Source of the DNA: Tabrizicola sp.
GTDB taxonomy: Bacteria > Pseudomonadota > Alphaproteobacteria > Rhodobacterales > Rhodobacteraceae
Direction of reading: 5' to 3'
DNA length: 64,000 bases
NCBI RefSeq assembly: GCF_030373185.1
Contig: NZ_JAUCZH010000006.1
Coordinates: forward strand, 1 to 64,000
Part shown: positions 16,176 through 24,376 of the stretch, piece by piece
Numbering within the stretch: position 1 is the stretch's first letter
Layout of the letters: each line of letters opens with the position of its first letter
Notes under the pieces: model-generated
What the model was told of the DNA's origin: nothing
Database searches by the model: none
Seen by the model: the letters and a program-made list of their open reading frames with translations, nothing else
Made by a program: the position numbers and the translations under genes

Positions 16176-17876
16176 ATGCCCCATCGCAACTTGTCGGACA
16201 GAATTGATCAGGGCCGGGGGATTGCCCCAGCTGATCTGGTGCTGAAAGGCGGCCGGGTCTTTGATCTGATCACCGGTGATCTGGTGGAAACCGACGTTGC
16301 GATCTGCGGCGATACGATTGTCGGGGTGTTTGGTCACTACACGGGCAGGCACGAGATTGACGTGTCGGGCAAGGTGCTGGCGCCGGGATTCATCGACACC
16401 CATCTGCATGTGGAATCGTCGCTGGTGACCCCGCATGAGTTTGACCGTTGCGTCACTCCGCGTGGGGTGACGACGGCGATCTGCGACCCGCATGAGATTG
16501 CCAATGTCTGCGGCGTGGCGGGCATCCGCTACTTTCTGGAAAGTGCCGCGCAGCTGGTAATGGACTTGCGGGTGAATCTCAGCTCCTGCGTGCCGTCCAC
16601 GCATATGGAGACAACAGGGGCGCGGCTGGAGGCGGCGGATCTGGTGCCGCTGATGGATCATCCCGGCGTGATCGGGCTGGCCGAGTTCATGAATTACCCC
16701 GGTGTCTTGATGAAGGATCCCGGCTGTATGGCCAAGCTGGAGGCCTTCGCGGGCCGCCACATTGACGGGCATGCGCCCTTGCTGCGGGGCAATGACCTGA
16801 ACGGATACATCTCGGCGGGGATCCGGACTGAACATGAGGCCACGACTTACGACGAGGGTCTGGAAAAGCTGCGCAAGGGGATGCGGGTCTTGATCCGGGA
16901 AGGGTCGGTTTCGAAGGATCTGCATGCGCTGGCTGGGCTGCTGACAGAAAGGTTCTCGCCTTACCTTGCGTTCTGCACCGATGACCGAAACCCGCTGGAT
17001 ATCGGCGAGCATGGGCATCTGGATTACATGATCCGCACCGCGATTGGTCTGGGGGCGGCGCCCTTGGCCGTCTATCGCGCGGCGTCGTTGAGTGCGGCGG
17101 AGGCGTTCGGGTTGAAGGACCGGGGGCTGATCGCGCCGGGCAAGCGGGCGGATATCGCGGTGATCGACAGCTTGGAGGGGTGCAATGCCTCGCTGGTGCT
17201 GTGTCGCGGGGTGGTGGCTGATGAGGCGGCCTTTGCGGTGCGGGGGCGGATGGAGCCGGTGGCGCGTCGGTCCGTGACGGCGCCGGTCGTGACGGCGGCG
17301 TCGTTCCGGACCGGGGGGAACCGAGTGGAGACGCCGGTGATCGGGATATTGCCGGGCAAGATCATCACCGAGCATCTGACCTTTGATATCGCCCCCTTGG
17401 ATGGGGACAAGCGGCCGGATGTGGCCCGCGACCTGGTGAAGATCGCGGTGGTGGAGCGGCACGGGGTGAACGGGAACATCGCCACGGGGTTTGTGAAAGG
17501 GTTCGGGTTGGCACGCGGGGCGATTGCCTCGACCGTCTGCCACGACCACCACAACATCGCGGTGGTGGGGGTGGATGCGGCGGACATGGCGGTGGCGGTG
17601 GGGCGGCTGTCGGAGATCGAGGGCGGGTTTGTCGTGGTCGAGGGGGGGCGGGTGCTCGCGGAACTCGCGCTGCCGGTGGCGGGGTTGATGAGTCTGCTGT
17701 CCTTCGAGGAGGTGCGGGAGGAGCTGGTTGCCTTGCGGGCGGCGGCGCGGTCGCTGGGGGTGGTGCTGGAGGAGCCGTTCCTGCAGCTGGCCTTCCTGTG
17801 CCTGCCGGTGATCCCGCACCTGAAGATCACCGATATGGGGATGGTGGATGTGGACCGGTTCGAGGTGATGCCTTGA
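16176..17876 (+). CDS. adeC: Adenine deaminase
   Basis: Hydrolyses adenine to hypoxanthine and ammonia in purine salvage (EC 3.5.4.2), 566 aa. The amidohydrolase metal motif is [12 protein letters not shown], followed by [27 protein letters not shown]. The AdeC C-terminal domain has [17 protein letters not shown] and the [15 protein letters not shown] block. AAGGAGA at good distance fixes the start at 16176. It is monocistronic, transcribed divergently from the EamA gene with a very short shared promoter region. Confidence 0.95.
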   Translation: MPHRNLSDRIDQGRGIAPADLVLKGGRVFDLITGDLVETDVAICGDTIVGVFGHYTGRHEIDVSGKVLAPGFIDTHLHVESSLVTPHEFDRCVTPRGVTTAICDPHEIANVCGVAGIRYFLESAAQLVMDLRVNLSSCVPSTHMETTGARLEAADLVPLMDHPGVIGLAEFMNYPGVLMKDPGCMAKLEAFAGRHIDGHAPLLRGNDLNGYISAGIRTEHEATTYDEGLEKLRKGMRVLIREGSVSKDLHALAGLLTERFSPYLAFCTDDRNPLDIGEHGHLDYMIRTAIGLGAAPLAVYRAASLSAAEAFGLKDRGLIAPGKRADIAVIDSLEGCNASLVLCRGVVADEAAFAVRGRMEPVARRSVTAPVVTAASFRTGGNRVETPVIGILPGKIITEHLTFDIAPLDGDKRPDVARDLVKIAVVERHGVNGNIATGFVKGFGLARGAIASTVCHDHHNIAVVGVDAADMAVAVGRLSEIEGGFVVVEGGRVLAELALPVAGLMSLLSFEEVREELVALRAAARSLGVVLEEPFLQLAFLCLPVIPHLKITDMGMVDVDRFEVMP

Positions 17877-18037
17877 GGGGTGTCCACGGTGGACGGGTCT
17901 GGATCAGCGTTTGATTCCAGTGGGTTGGGTGTGGGCGTTTACCTGTTGTTAACGGGTGCCTGCCACCCCAGCCTTCTCCCACGGAGGCAGGCGATTTGGG
18001 CTCGCGGTTCCTGTGGGGGCCGCAAGGGTGGTGGCCT

Positions 18038-18085
18038 TGGCTGGCGGCCCGGGGTTTCACACCCCCGGACCCCCGTGGGATATTT
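18038..18085 (+). repeat. Dispersed intergenic repeat, family B, copy 2
   Basis: TGGCTGGC, then a hairpin CCGGGGT-TTCAC-ACCCCCGG with one bulged base, then ACCCCCGTGGGATATTTG. The order and loop (TTTCACA) match copy 1 at 15083-15133, with compensating changes in the stem, which argues for selection on the fold. Confidence 0.7.
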
Positions 18086-18218
18086 GGGGAGGTCACGCCT
18101 CAAGCGTGAGTTCTGCAACAACGCCGGGTAGGTTGCTGATTTTCATTCATAATAGGATCACTCAGTTTCACTACCCGTCAATACCTAACGATATTTGGTG
18201 GAAGCATCCGACAAAATA

Positions 18219-18234
18219 GTGCGCTATAGCGCAC
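18219..18234. repeat. Perfect 16 bp palindrome downstream of dhaK
   Basis: GTGCGCTATAGCGCAC is fully self-complementary and followed by CCTACG. It begins 7 bp beyond the dhaK stop on that gene's 3' side. REP-like palindromes of this type are often found after genes; it may be a terminator or a protein-binding site. Confidence 0.55.
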
Positions 18235-18240
18235 CCTACG

Positions 18241-19863
18241 CTAACTGCGAGCAAGATCCTCAAACAACCGCGCGACCCCCTCTGCCCCCGGGTCATTGTG
18301 GCCCTTGAGTTTGTCGGCGGCGAGGTAGGTGGCGCGGCCTGCTTTGGCGCGGGTCATTTCGGCGGTGGCGTTGGCGCCATCGCGGGCGGCTTTGGCGGCG
18401 GCTGACACTCCGTTCGGGAGGGCGGCGAGGGCGGGGGCCAGGGCGTCGATCATGGTGCGGTGGCCGGGGGCGGCTCCGCCGACTTGGCAAACGCGGTCGA
18501 GGCCTGCGGCGAGGGCGCCGATCCAGGTTTTGCCCGAGGCGCTCGCGTCGCCGGCGGCGGCGAAGAAGATGGCGAGGAGGACTCCCGACGAGCCGCCCAT
18601 TGTCTGGCTCAGTTCCATGCCGATGGCGCGGTAAAGCTGGGTCGGGTCGGCAAGGGGGAGGCGGTCGAGGGCGGATTGCAGCGCGCGGGCGGCGCCGGCG
18701 AGGGTGCTGCCGGTGTCGCCGTCGCCGGACTTGGCGTCGAGGAGGTTCAGGTCCGCCTCGGCGGCGATCAGGGCCTTGCAGCAGCGATCCAGCAGGGCGC
18801 GGCGGGCGGGGTGGGCGCTTGGCACCGGCTGGATGGGCGCGAGACCGTCGGGGAGGGGCTTTACCGAAACGCTGCCCAAGGGGGCGAGGCCGGGCCAGGC
18901 GTGGGGGGCGACGGGGGCGGCAAGGCTGGTGACCTGCGCGTGGTCGACGGGCAGGAGCGAGACGGAAAAGCCGTGCATGTCGAGCGAGGTCATCATCGAC
19001 GCGGGGCCGATGATCCACTTGGTGCGTTGGCCAAGGGGGGAGCGGGCGAGTTCCTCGGTCAGGATGCTCATTTCGAGGGGGGTCGTGCCGCCGAGGTTGT
19101 TCAGCAGCGCCACATGGTCGCCTGCGCCCATGTGGGGCAGGAGTTTGTCGGCGACCATCTGCATGGCGGAGCGGGCGCCGCTGAAATCGACCTGTTCGAT
19201 CCCGGCCTCACCATGGATGCCGAGGCCAAGCTCGGCCTTTCCGCCGCTGATCCGGTCTTCCTTGGGGGAACCGGGGACGGTGCAGGTATCCAGCGACATG
19301 CCGATGGAGATGGCGCCCTTGATGACGCCTTGCGCGGCGGCGGTGATGGTGTGGAGGTCGGCACCGGATTCGGCCATCGCGCCTGCGATCTTGTGGACGA
19401 AGAGGGTGCCGGCGACGCCCCGCGCCTGCGGCAGATCAGGCAGGGCGATGTCGTCGTCGACGATGACCATGGAAACCTTGAGGCCAAAGGCGCGGGCGCG
19501 TTCGGCGGCAAGGCCGAAGTTCAGGCGGTCGCCGGTGTAGTTCTTGACGATCAGCAGGCAGCCGGGTTTGCCGGTTACCGCCAGTATTCCTGCCAGCACC
19601 GCATCCACCGATGGCGAGGCAAAGACGTCGCCGCAAACCGCCGCCGTCAGCATGCCCTGACCGACGAAACCGGCGTGGGAGGGTTCGTGGCCCGAGCCAC
19701 CGCCCGAGACGAGCGCTACCTTGGAGCGGTCCCAGTCAGTGCGGGTGACGACCTTGATATGCGGGTAGCCGTCAAGCCGCGCGAGTTTCCCGGCACTGGT
19801 TCTGAGGAGGCCGTCAATCGCCTCGGTGACCAGAGCGTCCTTGGAATTCATGAACTGTTTCAT
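18241..19863 (-). CDS. dhaK: Dihydroxyacetone kinase, fused DhaK-DhaL (ATP-dependent)
   Basis: 540 aa. The DhaK domain (about 5-330) binds the triose covalently through a histidine, here His217 in LGLGIHGEAGIEQ, with SGGGSGHEPSHAG near the N-terminus. The DhaL domain (about 350-540) has the Mg-ATP aspartates in AKSGDGDTGSTLA and the loop MGGSSGVLLAIFF. The fusion is the ATP-using form rather than the PTS form. It produces dihydroxyacetone phosphate or the phosphate of a related ketose. It is the last gene of the LacI-controlled transporter operon, 11 bp after the ATPase, so the kinase probably acts on the imported substrate. Start at 19863 preceded by GAGGA. Confidence 0.92.
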   Translation of the reverse strand: MKQFMNSKDALVTEAIDGLLRTSAGKLARLDGYPHIKVVTRTDWDRSKVALVSGGGSGHEPSHAGFVGQGMLTAAVCGDVFASPSVDAVLAGILAVTGKPGCLLIVKNYTGDRLNFGLAAERARAFGLKVSMVIVDDDIALPDLPQARGVAGTLFVHKIAGAMAESGADLHTITAAAQGVIKGAISIGMSLDTCTVPGSPKEDRISGGKAELGLGIHGEAGIEQVDFSGARSAMQMVADKLLPHMGAGDHVALLNNLGGTTPLEMSILTEELARSPLGQRTKWIIGPASMMTSLDMHGFSVSLLPVDHAQVTSLAAPVAPHAWPGLAPLGSVSVKPLPDGLAPIQPVPSAHPARRALLDRCCKALIAAEADLNLLDAKSGDGDTGSTLAGAARALQSALDRLPLADPTQLYRAIGMELSQTMGGSSGVLLAIFFAAAGDASASGKTWIGALAAGLDRVCQVGGAAPGHRTMIDALAPALAALPNGVSAAAKAARDGANATAEMTRAKAGRATYLAADKLKGHNDPGAEGVARLFEDLARS

Positions 19864-19874
19864 GGGGATGATCC

Positions 19875-20867
19875 TCAGATACGGTTTCCGTTGGCGTCGA
19901 ACCAGAGCGGGTTATGCGGGCGGATGGGCAGGGTGTCGCCGGGGCGAAGCGGGGTGTGGACGTCGGACAGGGTGATCAGATCATGGGGCCCGAGCGTCAG
20001 GTGCAGTCGGGTCTGGTCGCCCAGGTGTTCCACCCGGCGGACGGTGGCGGGCTGGCCCTCGCCCTGGGTGATGTGTTCGGGGCGCAGGCCGATCTGTGCT
20101 GCGTTCGGCGGTGCGCCGGAGAAGGCATCGGCGGGCAGAAGGTTGATGCGCGGCTGGCCAAGGCGCGAGGCGACATAGGCGGAGACGGGGTTTTCGTAGA
20201 TATCGCGCGGGGTGCCGTATTGGACGAGGCGGCCTTGGTCCAAGACGCCGACATGGGTGGCCATGGTCATCGCCTCGATCTGGTCGTGTGTGACATAGAG
20301 GAAGGTCGCGCCAAGTTCGGCATGGATGCGTTTGAGTTCAATGCGCAGGTCGGCACGGAGTTTGGCGTCAAGGCTGCTGAGCGGTTCGTCCATCAGATAG
20401 ATGCGGGGCTGGCGGACCAGCGCGCGGCCGATGGAAACGCGCTGCATCTCGCCGCCCGAAAGGTTGGTGGCCTTGTTGTCCAGCTTGTGGGCGATGTGAA
20501 GAACCTCGGCGACCTTCTGCACCTCGGCCGCGATCTGGTCTTCGGGCATGGCGATGATCGGTGAACGCAGCGGGAAGGCGAGGTTGTCGCGCACGGTGAG
20601 ATGGGGGTAGAGCGAGTATTGCTGGAAGACCATGGCCACATCGCGCTGGGCCGGGGTGTCGTTCAGGACGGAATGGCCGCCGATGGCGATGTCACCCCGG
20701 TCGGGGCGGTCAAGGCCGGCGATCAGGCGGAGCGTGGTGGTCTTGCCAGCACCTGTGGGGCCAAGAAGGACGACGAAAGAGCCGTCGGGGATGGTCAGCG
20801 TGACATCGTTCAGCGCCTTGGTGGCGCCGTAGGATTTGGTCAGGCCGGCAAGGGTGACGTCAGCCAT
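19875..20867 (-). CDS. CUT1-type ABC transporter ATPase (second)
   Basis: 330 aa MalK-like ATPase. Walker A GPTGAGKTT, signature LSGGEMQRVSIGRAL, Walker B IYLMDEPLSSLD, H-loop TFLYVTHDQIEAM, and a C-terminal TOBE regulatory domain from about 240. It overlaps the first ATPase gene by 8 bp (start ATG 20867, upstream stop at 20860). Two ATPase genes in one operon imply a heterodimeric motor, as in glycerol and related polyol importers. Confidence 0.9.
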   Translation of the reverse strand: MADVTLAGLTKSYGATKALNDVTLTIPDGSFVVLLGPTGAGKTTTLRLIAGLDRPDRGDIAIGGHSVLNDTPAQRDVAMVFQQYSLYPHLTVRDNLAFPLRSPIIAMPEDQIAAEVQKVAEVLHIAHKLDNKATNLSGGEMQRVSIGRALVRQPRIYLMDEPLSSLDAKLRADLRIELKRIHAELGATFLYVTHDQIEAMTMATHVGVLDQGRLVQYGTPRDIYENPVSAYVASRLGQPRINLLPADAFSGAPPNAAQIGLRPEHITQGEGQPATVRRVEHLGDQTRLHLTLGPHDLITLSDVHTPLRPGDTLPIRPHNPLWFDANGNRI

Positions 20868-21954
20868 GTTGGACCCCCGCGTTGGCGGCGGTGCGGATCG
20901 CGCAGCCGGTGGTATCATCAAACAGCGAGAGGGTGCGGGCGTTCAGGGTGAGGCCCACGGTTTCACCCGGGGTTGCGATCTGGGCGGCTGGGGTGCGGGC
21001 CTTGATCTGGCCGTGCGGGGTGGAAAGGGTGACGATCTGGGTGGTGCCAAGGTATTCCGTCGCCTCGACCCGGCCACGGTAGGGGCTGGCGTCGGTCAGG
21101 GCGACATGTTCGGGGCGCACGCCAAGGACAAGTTTGCCGGTGGCGGCTTCCTGAAGTTCGGGAAGGGCCATCGCGGTGTCGCCAAGCTGGACGCTGGTGG
21201 CACCTGCCGGGGCGGAGCCTTCGAAACGCAGGAAGTTCATCGACGGGCTGCCGATGAAATCGGCGACAAAGAGGGTGGCCGGGTGGTCGTATATGTCCTG
21301 CGGGGTGCCGAACTGCTCGACGACGCCGTGGTTCATCACCACGATCTTGTCGCCCATCTGCATCGCCTCCAACTGGTCATGGGTGACGTAAACGGTGGTG
21401 GCCTTCATCCGGTCATGAAGCGCGCGGAGTTCCTCGGCCATATGCTCGCGAAACTCGGCGTCCAGCGCGCCAAGTGGTTCGTCCATCATGAAGGCCTTGG
21501 GGCTGCGGACGATGGCGCGGCCCAGGGCGACGCGCTGGCGGTCGCCGCCGGACAGACCGCCGACGGGTTTGTCGAGTATATCGGCAATGCCGAGGATGCG
21601 CGCAACCTCGGCCACCTTGGCCTGGACCTGCGCCTTTGGCATGCCCTGGCTGACAAGCGGGTAGGAGATGTTCTTCCTGACGTTCATATGCGGGTAAAGC
21701 GCGAACATCTGGAACACCATGGCGATGTCGCGCTGGCTGGCGGGCTTTTGGCTTACATCCTCGCCGTCGATCAGGATCTCGCCCGAGGTCGGCAGTTCGA
21801 GGCCCGCAATCATGCGCAAGGTGGTGGTCTTGCCGCAGCCCGAGGGGCCGAGAAGCATGAAGAACTCCCCGTCCTTGATCGTGAAGGACGAGCCCTGAAC
21901 GGCGGTAAAGGCGCCGAATTCCTTGCGCAGGTTGCGGATGATGATTTCAGCCAT
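20860..21954 (-). CDS. CUT1-type ABC transporter ATPase (first)
   Basis: 364 aa MalK/UgpC-like ATPase. Walker A GPSGCGKTT, signature LSGGDRQRVALGRAI, Walker B AFMMDEPLGALD, H-loop TTVYVTHDQLEAM, TOBE domain from about 240 (RPEHVALTDASPYRG). It pairs with the second ATPase that overlaps its 3' end. The gene begins 92 bp after the small membrane protein gene. Confidence 0.9.
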   Translation of the reverse strand: MAEIIIRNLRKEFGAFTAVQGSSFTIKDGEFFMLLGPSGCGKTTTLRMIAGLELPTSGEILIDGEDVSQKPASQRDIAMVFQMFALYPHMNVRKNISYPLVSQGMPKAQVQAKVAEVARILGIADILDKPVGGLSGGDRQRVALGRAIVRSPKAFMMDEPLGALDAEFREHMAEELRALHDRMKATTVYVTHDQLEAMQMGDKIVVMNHGVVEQFGTPQDIYDHPATLFVADFIGSPSMNFLRFEGSAPAGATSVQLGDTAMALPELQEAATGKLVLGVRPEHVALTDASPYRGRVEATEYLGTTQIVTLSTPHGQIKARTPAAQIATPGETVGLTLNARTLSLFDDTTGCAIRTAANAGVQHG

Positions 21955-22046
21955 TCAGAAAGTCCTTTGCCCGTCGGAACCGCGGATCAGGCCCGGGGTG
22001 ACGCGCGTCTGGTGTCGGGTCAGGTGGAAGGGTCGGTGCATGCGCG

Positions 22047-22232
22047 TCACTCCGGGAAATGGCTGGTGATGATGAACATCACGGTCCCCAAAAGGGTCAC
22101 GAGGAACGACCATGTGTAGGCCCAGAGGAAGAAGGGCTGCATCAGCATAACCACGCCCAGCGCGATAAGGACGGTGGCAAGGTTTTCCCAGGGACCGCGA
22201 CGCAGGCGGAGAAGGCCGGAAAGGAAGCTCAT
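22047..22232 (-). CDS. Small membrane protein of the ABC operon, 61 aa
   Basis: Two hydrophobic segments (LATVLIALGVVMLMQPFF and TWSFLVTLLGTVMFIIT) follow a short basic N-terminus, so it should sit in the inner membrane. A GGAGA precedes the ATG. It lies between the second permease and the ATPases on the same strand and is surely co-transcribed. I do not know its function; small membrane proteins of other families occur in glycerol-type ABC operons at a similar position and may be accessory subunits. The call as a real gene rests on ribosome site, position and the two clear helices. Confidence 0.75.
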   Translation of the reverse strand: MSFLSGLLRLRRGPWENLATVLIALGVVMLMQPFFLWAYTWSFLVTLLGTVMFIITSHFPE

Positions 22233-22314
22233 TTCGGGTCTCCGTCGCGCGGACGGGGCGAAAGATTTTCGGCGAAAACCTCTGTGGCTGAGCGGTGGTG
22301 ACGGCTGGGTGTGG

Positions 22315-23256
22315 TCATTTGCGCACGGCCCCGAATGTGATCCCGCGCAGAAGGTGTTTGCGCAAGAGGATGGTGAAGATCATCACCGGCAGAAGGAACA
22401 GCGTCGCGCCGGCCGCCACGGCGGGCCAGTCCTGACCGCCGACCCCGATGATCGTGGGGATGAAGGGCGGCGCGGTCTGGGCGTTGCCCGAGGTGAGGAG
22501 GACCGCGAAGGCGTATTCGTTCCAGGCGAAGATCAGGCAGAAGATCGCGGTCGAGGCGATGCCGGTGGCGGCCTGGGGCAGGACGACCTTCCGGAATGCC
22601 TGAAACCGGGTGTAGCCGTCGATCAGCGCCGCCTCTTCGTATTCGCGGGGGATCTCGTCGATGAACCCTTTCAAAAGCCAGACGGCAAGGCTGATGTTCA
22701 CGGCGGTGTAAAGGAGGATCATCCCCAGATGCGTGTCAGAGAGGCCCAGTTCCCGATACATCAGGTAAATCGGGATCGCGACGGCGATGGGGGGCATCAT
22801 CCGGGTGGAGAGGATGAAGAACAGAAGGTCGTCCTTGAGTGGCACCTTGAAGCGGGAAAAGGCGTAGGCGGCCAGCGTGCCAAGGAAGATCGACAGGAAG
22901 GTTGACCCAAAACCGATGATCACCGAATTCATGAATCGCTCGCCGAAGCGCGACTGTCCGGCAATCACCATTCCGGTATCGCGCACGATCTGATCATACC
23001 AGGTTTCTGGCGGGGGAAGCGCGGCGAAATCGTCGGATGCGATGCGGGTGCGGGTGGTGAAAAGGTTGACATAGCCTTCAAGGCTTGGCTCGAACACCAC
23101 CTTTGGCGGGTAGGATATGCTGTCCGGCCCTGACTTGAAGCCAGTGGCGATGATCCAGACCAGGGGCAACAGGGTGATGATCGTATAGGCCACCACAAGC
23201 AGGCCAGCGAACCATTTGGAGGATCTTGTCGGCTCGGTGACGGAATAGGCGCTCAT
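22315..23256 (-). CDS. CUT1-type ABC transporter permease (MalG-like)
   Basis: 313 aa, six predicted helices. The EAA loop that contacts the ATPase is EIPREYEEAALIDGYTRFQAFRKVVLP. A long periplasmic segment (about 55-110) follows helix 1. GGAGG precedes the ATG. Forms the membrane channel with the other permease, whose gene ends 46 bp upstream. Confidence 0.92.
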   Translation of the reverse strand: MSAYSVTEPTRSSKWFAGLLVVAYTIITLLPLVWIIATGFKSGPDSISYPPKVVFEPSLEGYVNLFTTRTRIASDDFAALPPPETWYDQIVRDTGMVIAGQSRFGERFMNSVIIGFGSTFLSIFLGTLAAYAFSRFKVPLKDDLLFFILSTRMMPPIAVAIPIYLMYRELGLSDTHLGMILLYTAVNISLAVWLLKGFIDEIPREYEEAALIDGYTRFQAFRKVVLPQAATGIASTAIFCLIFAWNEYAFAVLLTSGNAQTAPPFIPTIIGVGGQDWPAVAAGATLFLLPVMIFTILLRKHLLRGITFGAVRK

Positions 23257-23302
23257 GGCTGGCCTCCGGTGCAGGCGGAAGAGGGGCGGGCTTGGGTTTG
23301 CA

Positions 23303-24247
23303 TCACCGTTCCTTCACCTTGTTCAGCGCCTTGACGTAGATCGAGGCCAGACCGAAGACCGTGACGAACAGGATGATCGCATAGGCCGAGGAATAGCCGG
23401 TGCGCCATTTCTCGAACGCCTCGCGCTTGAGGTCGATGGAGGCCAGCAGGGTTTCATTGCCCGGGCCACCGCCAGTCAGCAGGACCACCATGTCGAACAT
23501 CTTGAAATTCTCGATGCCGCGGAAGAGGACGGCAAGCATCAGGAACGGCAGCACCATCGGCACGGTGATCGTCCAGAACTGCCGCCATTTCGAGGCGCGG
23601 TCCACTTCGGCGGCCTCATAGATGTAGTCGGGAATGGAACGCAGGCCCGCAAGGCAGATCAGCATGACAAAGGGCGTCCACATCCAGGTGTCGACGATGA
23701 TGATCGACCACTTCGCCAGCCCGCCCGGCCCAAGCATGGAAAAGGACGAGGCCGGGGTGCCGGTGACCAGTTCGACGACGTAATTGAACAGCCCGATCTG
23801 CGGTTGGTAAAGAAAGGTCCAGAAGTTGCCCACGACTGCGGGCGACAGCATCATCGGGATTACGATCAGCGTGGTCAGCAGGTCATTGCCCTTGAATTTC
23901 CGGTTGATCAGCCAGGCAAGCGTAAAGCCGATGACCACTTGCAGCACGATTGTCCAGATCAGGAAATGTGCAGTGGTCTGCATGTTTTCCCATGTCCCGG
24001 CATCTGTCAGGATGCGGGTGTAGTTGCGCAGACCCACCCATTCGACCTCACGGCCCGGACGATTGGCAGCGTAGTTGGTGAAGGACAACCGCACGGTCCA
24101 GATCAGCGGGAAGATGTTGATCGCCAGCAAAAGGAATATCGTCGGGGTCACGAAGATCCAGGCGATGGCGCGGTCGGACAGGCCCCGAACGCGGCGCGCT
24201 ACGGGCGCGGGCGTGGCCTTGGCGGCGATGTCGATGGGGTTGGTCAT
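23303..24247 (-). CDS. CUT1-type ABC transporter permease (MalF-like)
   Basis: 314 aa, six predicted helices. N-terminal tail of ~30 aa, then AIAWIFVTPTIFLLLAINIF. The EAA loop is SIPDYIYEAAEVDRASKWRQF. It follows the binding-protein gene after 129 bp that hold three strong hairpins. Start ATG 24247 with GGGAT upstream. Confidence 0.92.
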   Translation of the reverse strand: MTNPIDIAAKATPAPVARRVRGLSDRAIAWIFVTPTIFLLLAINIFPLIWTVRLSFTNYAANRPGREVEWVGLRNYTRILTDAGTWENMQTTAHFLIWTIVLQVVIGFTLAWLINRKFKGNDLLTTLIVIPMMLSPAVVGNFWTFLYQPQIGLFNYVVELVTGTPASSFSMLGPGGLAKWSIIIVDTWMWTPFVMLICLAGLRSIPDYIYEAAEVDRASKWRQFWTITVPMVLPFLMLAVLFRGIENFKMFDMVVLLTGGGPGNETLLASIDLKREAFEKWRTGYSSAYAIILFVTVFGLASIYVKALNKVKER

Positions 24248-24267
24248 GCGGTGATCCCGTTCGGCGG

Positions 24268-24368
24268 GAGGGGGCGGTCGGCCCCCTCGCCTTGCCTTCC
24301 CCCATGTCTGGGGGAAGGGGTGTGTTGCTTCGGTTCAGGGTTCCCCTCTTTCCGTCAGGAAAGAGGGG
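24268..24368 (-). promoter_or_regulatory. Three tandem hairpins between binding protein and permease genes
   Basis: Hairpin 1 (24268-24288): GAGGGGGC/GCCCCCTC, 5 nt loop. Hairpin 2 (24295-24318): CCTTCCCCC/GGGGGAAGG, 6 nt loop. Hairpin 3 (24343-24368): CCCCTCTTTCC/GGAAAGAGGGG, 4 nt loop. All are perfect stems of 8, 9 and 11 bp. They fall on the 3' side of the binding-protein message and have no long T-run, so mRNA stabilisation or partial termination is more likely than full stop. Confidence 0.7.
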
Positions 24369-24376
24369 GCAGGGCC

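Larger units (their letters stand above)
17877..18240. other. Convergent intergenic region adeC/dhaK
   Basis: 364 bp without a supported gene. It holds a family B repeat (18038-18085) and a short A/T-rich tract (about 18110-18215), then a perfect palindrome just past the dhaK stop. Both flanking genes end here, so bidirectional termination is the likely function. Confidence 0.6.

Noticed and set aside
15240-17819. Open frame of about 860 codons on the minus strand across the EamA and adeC genes
   Set aside because: His/Arg/Gln-rich shadow translation crossing two well-supported genes on opposite strands.
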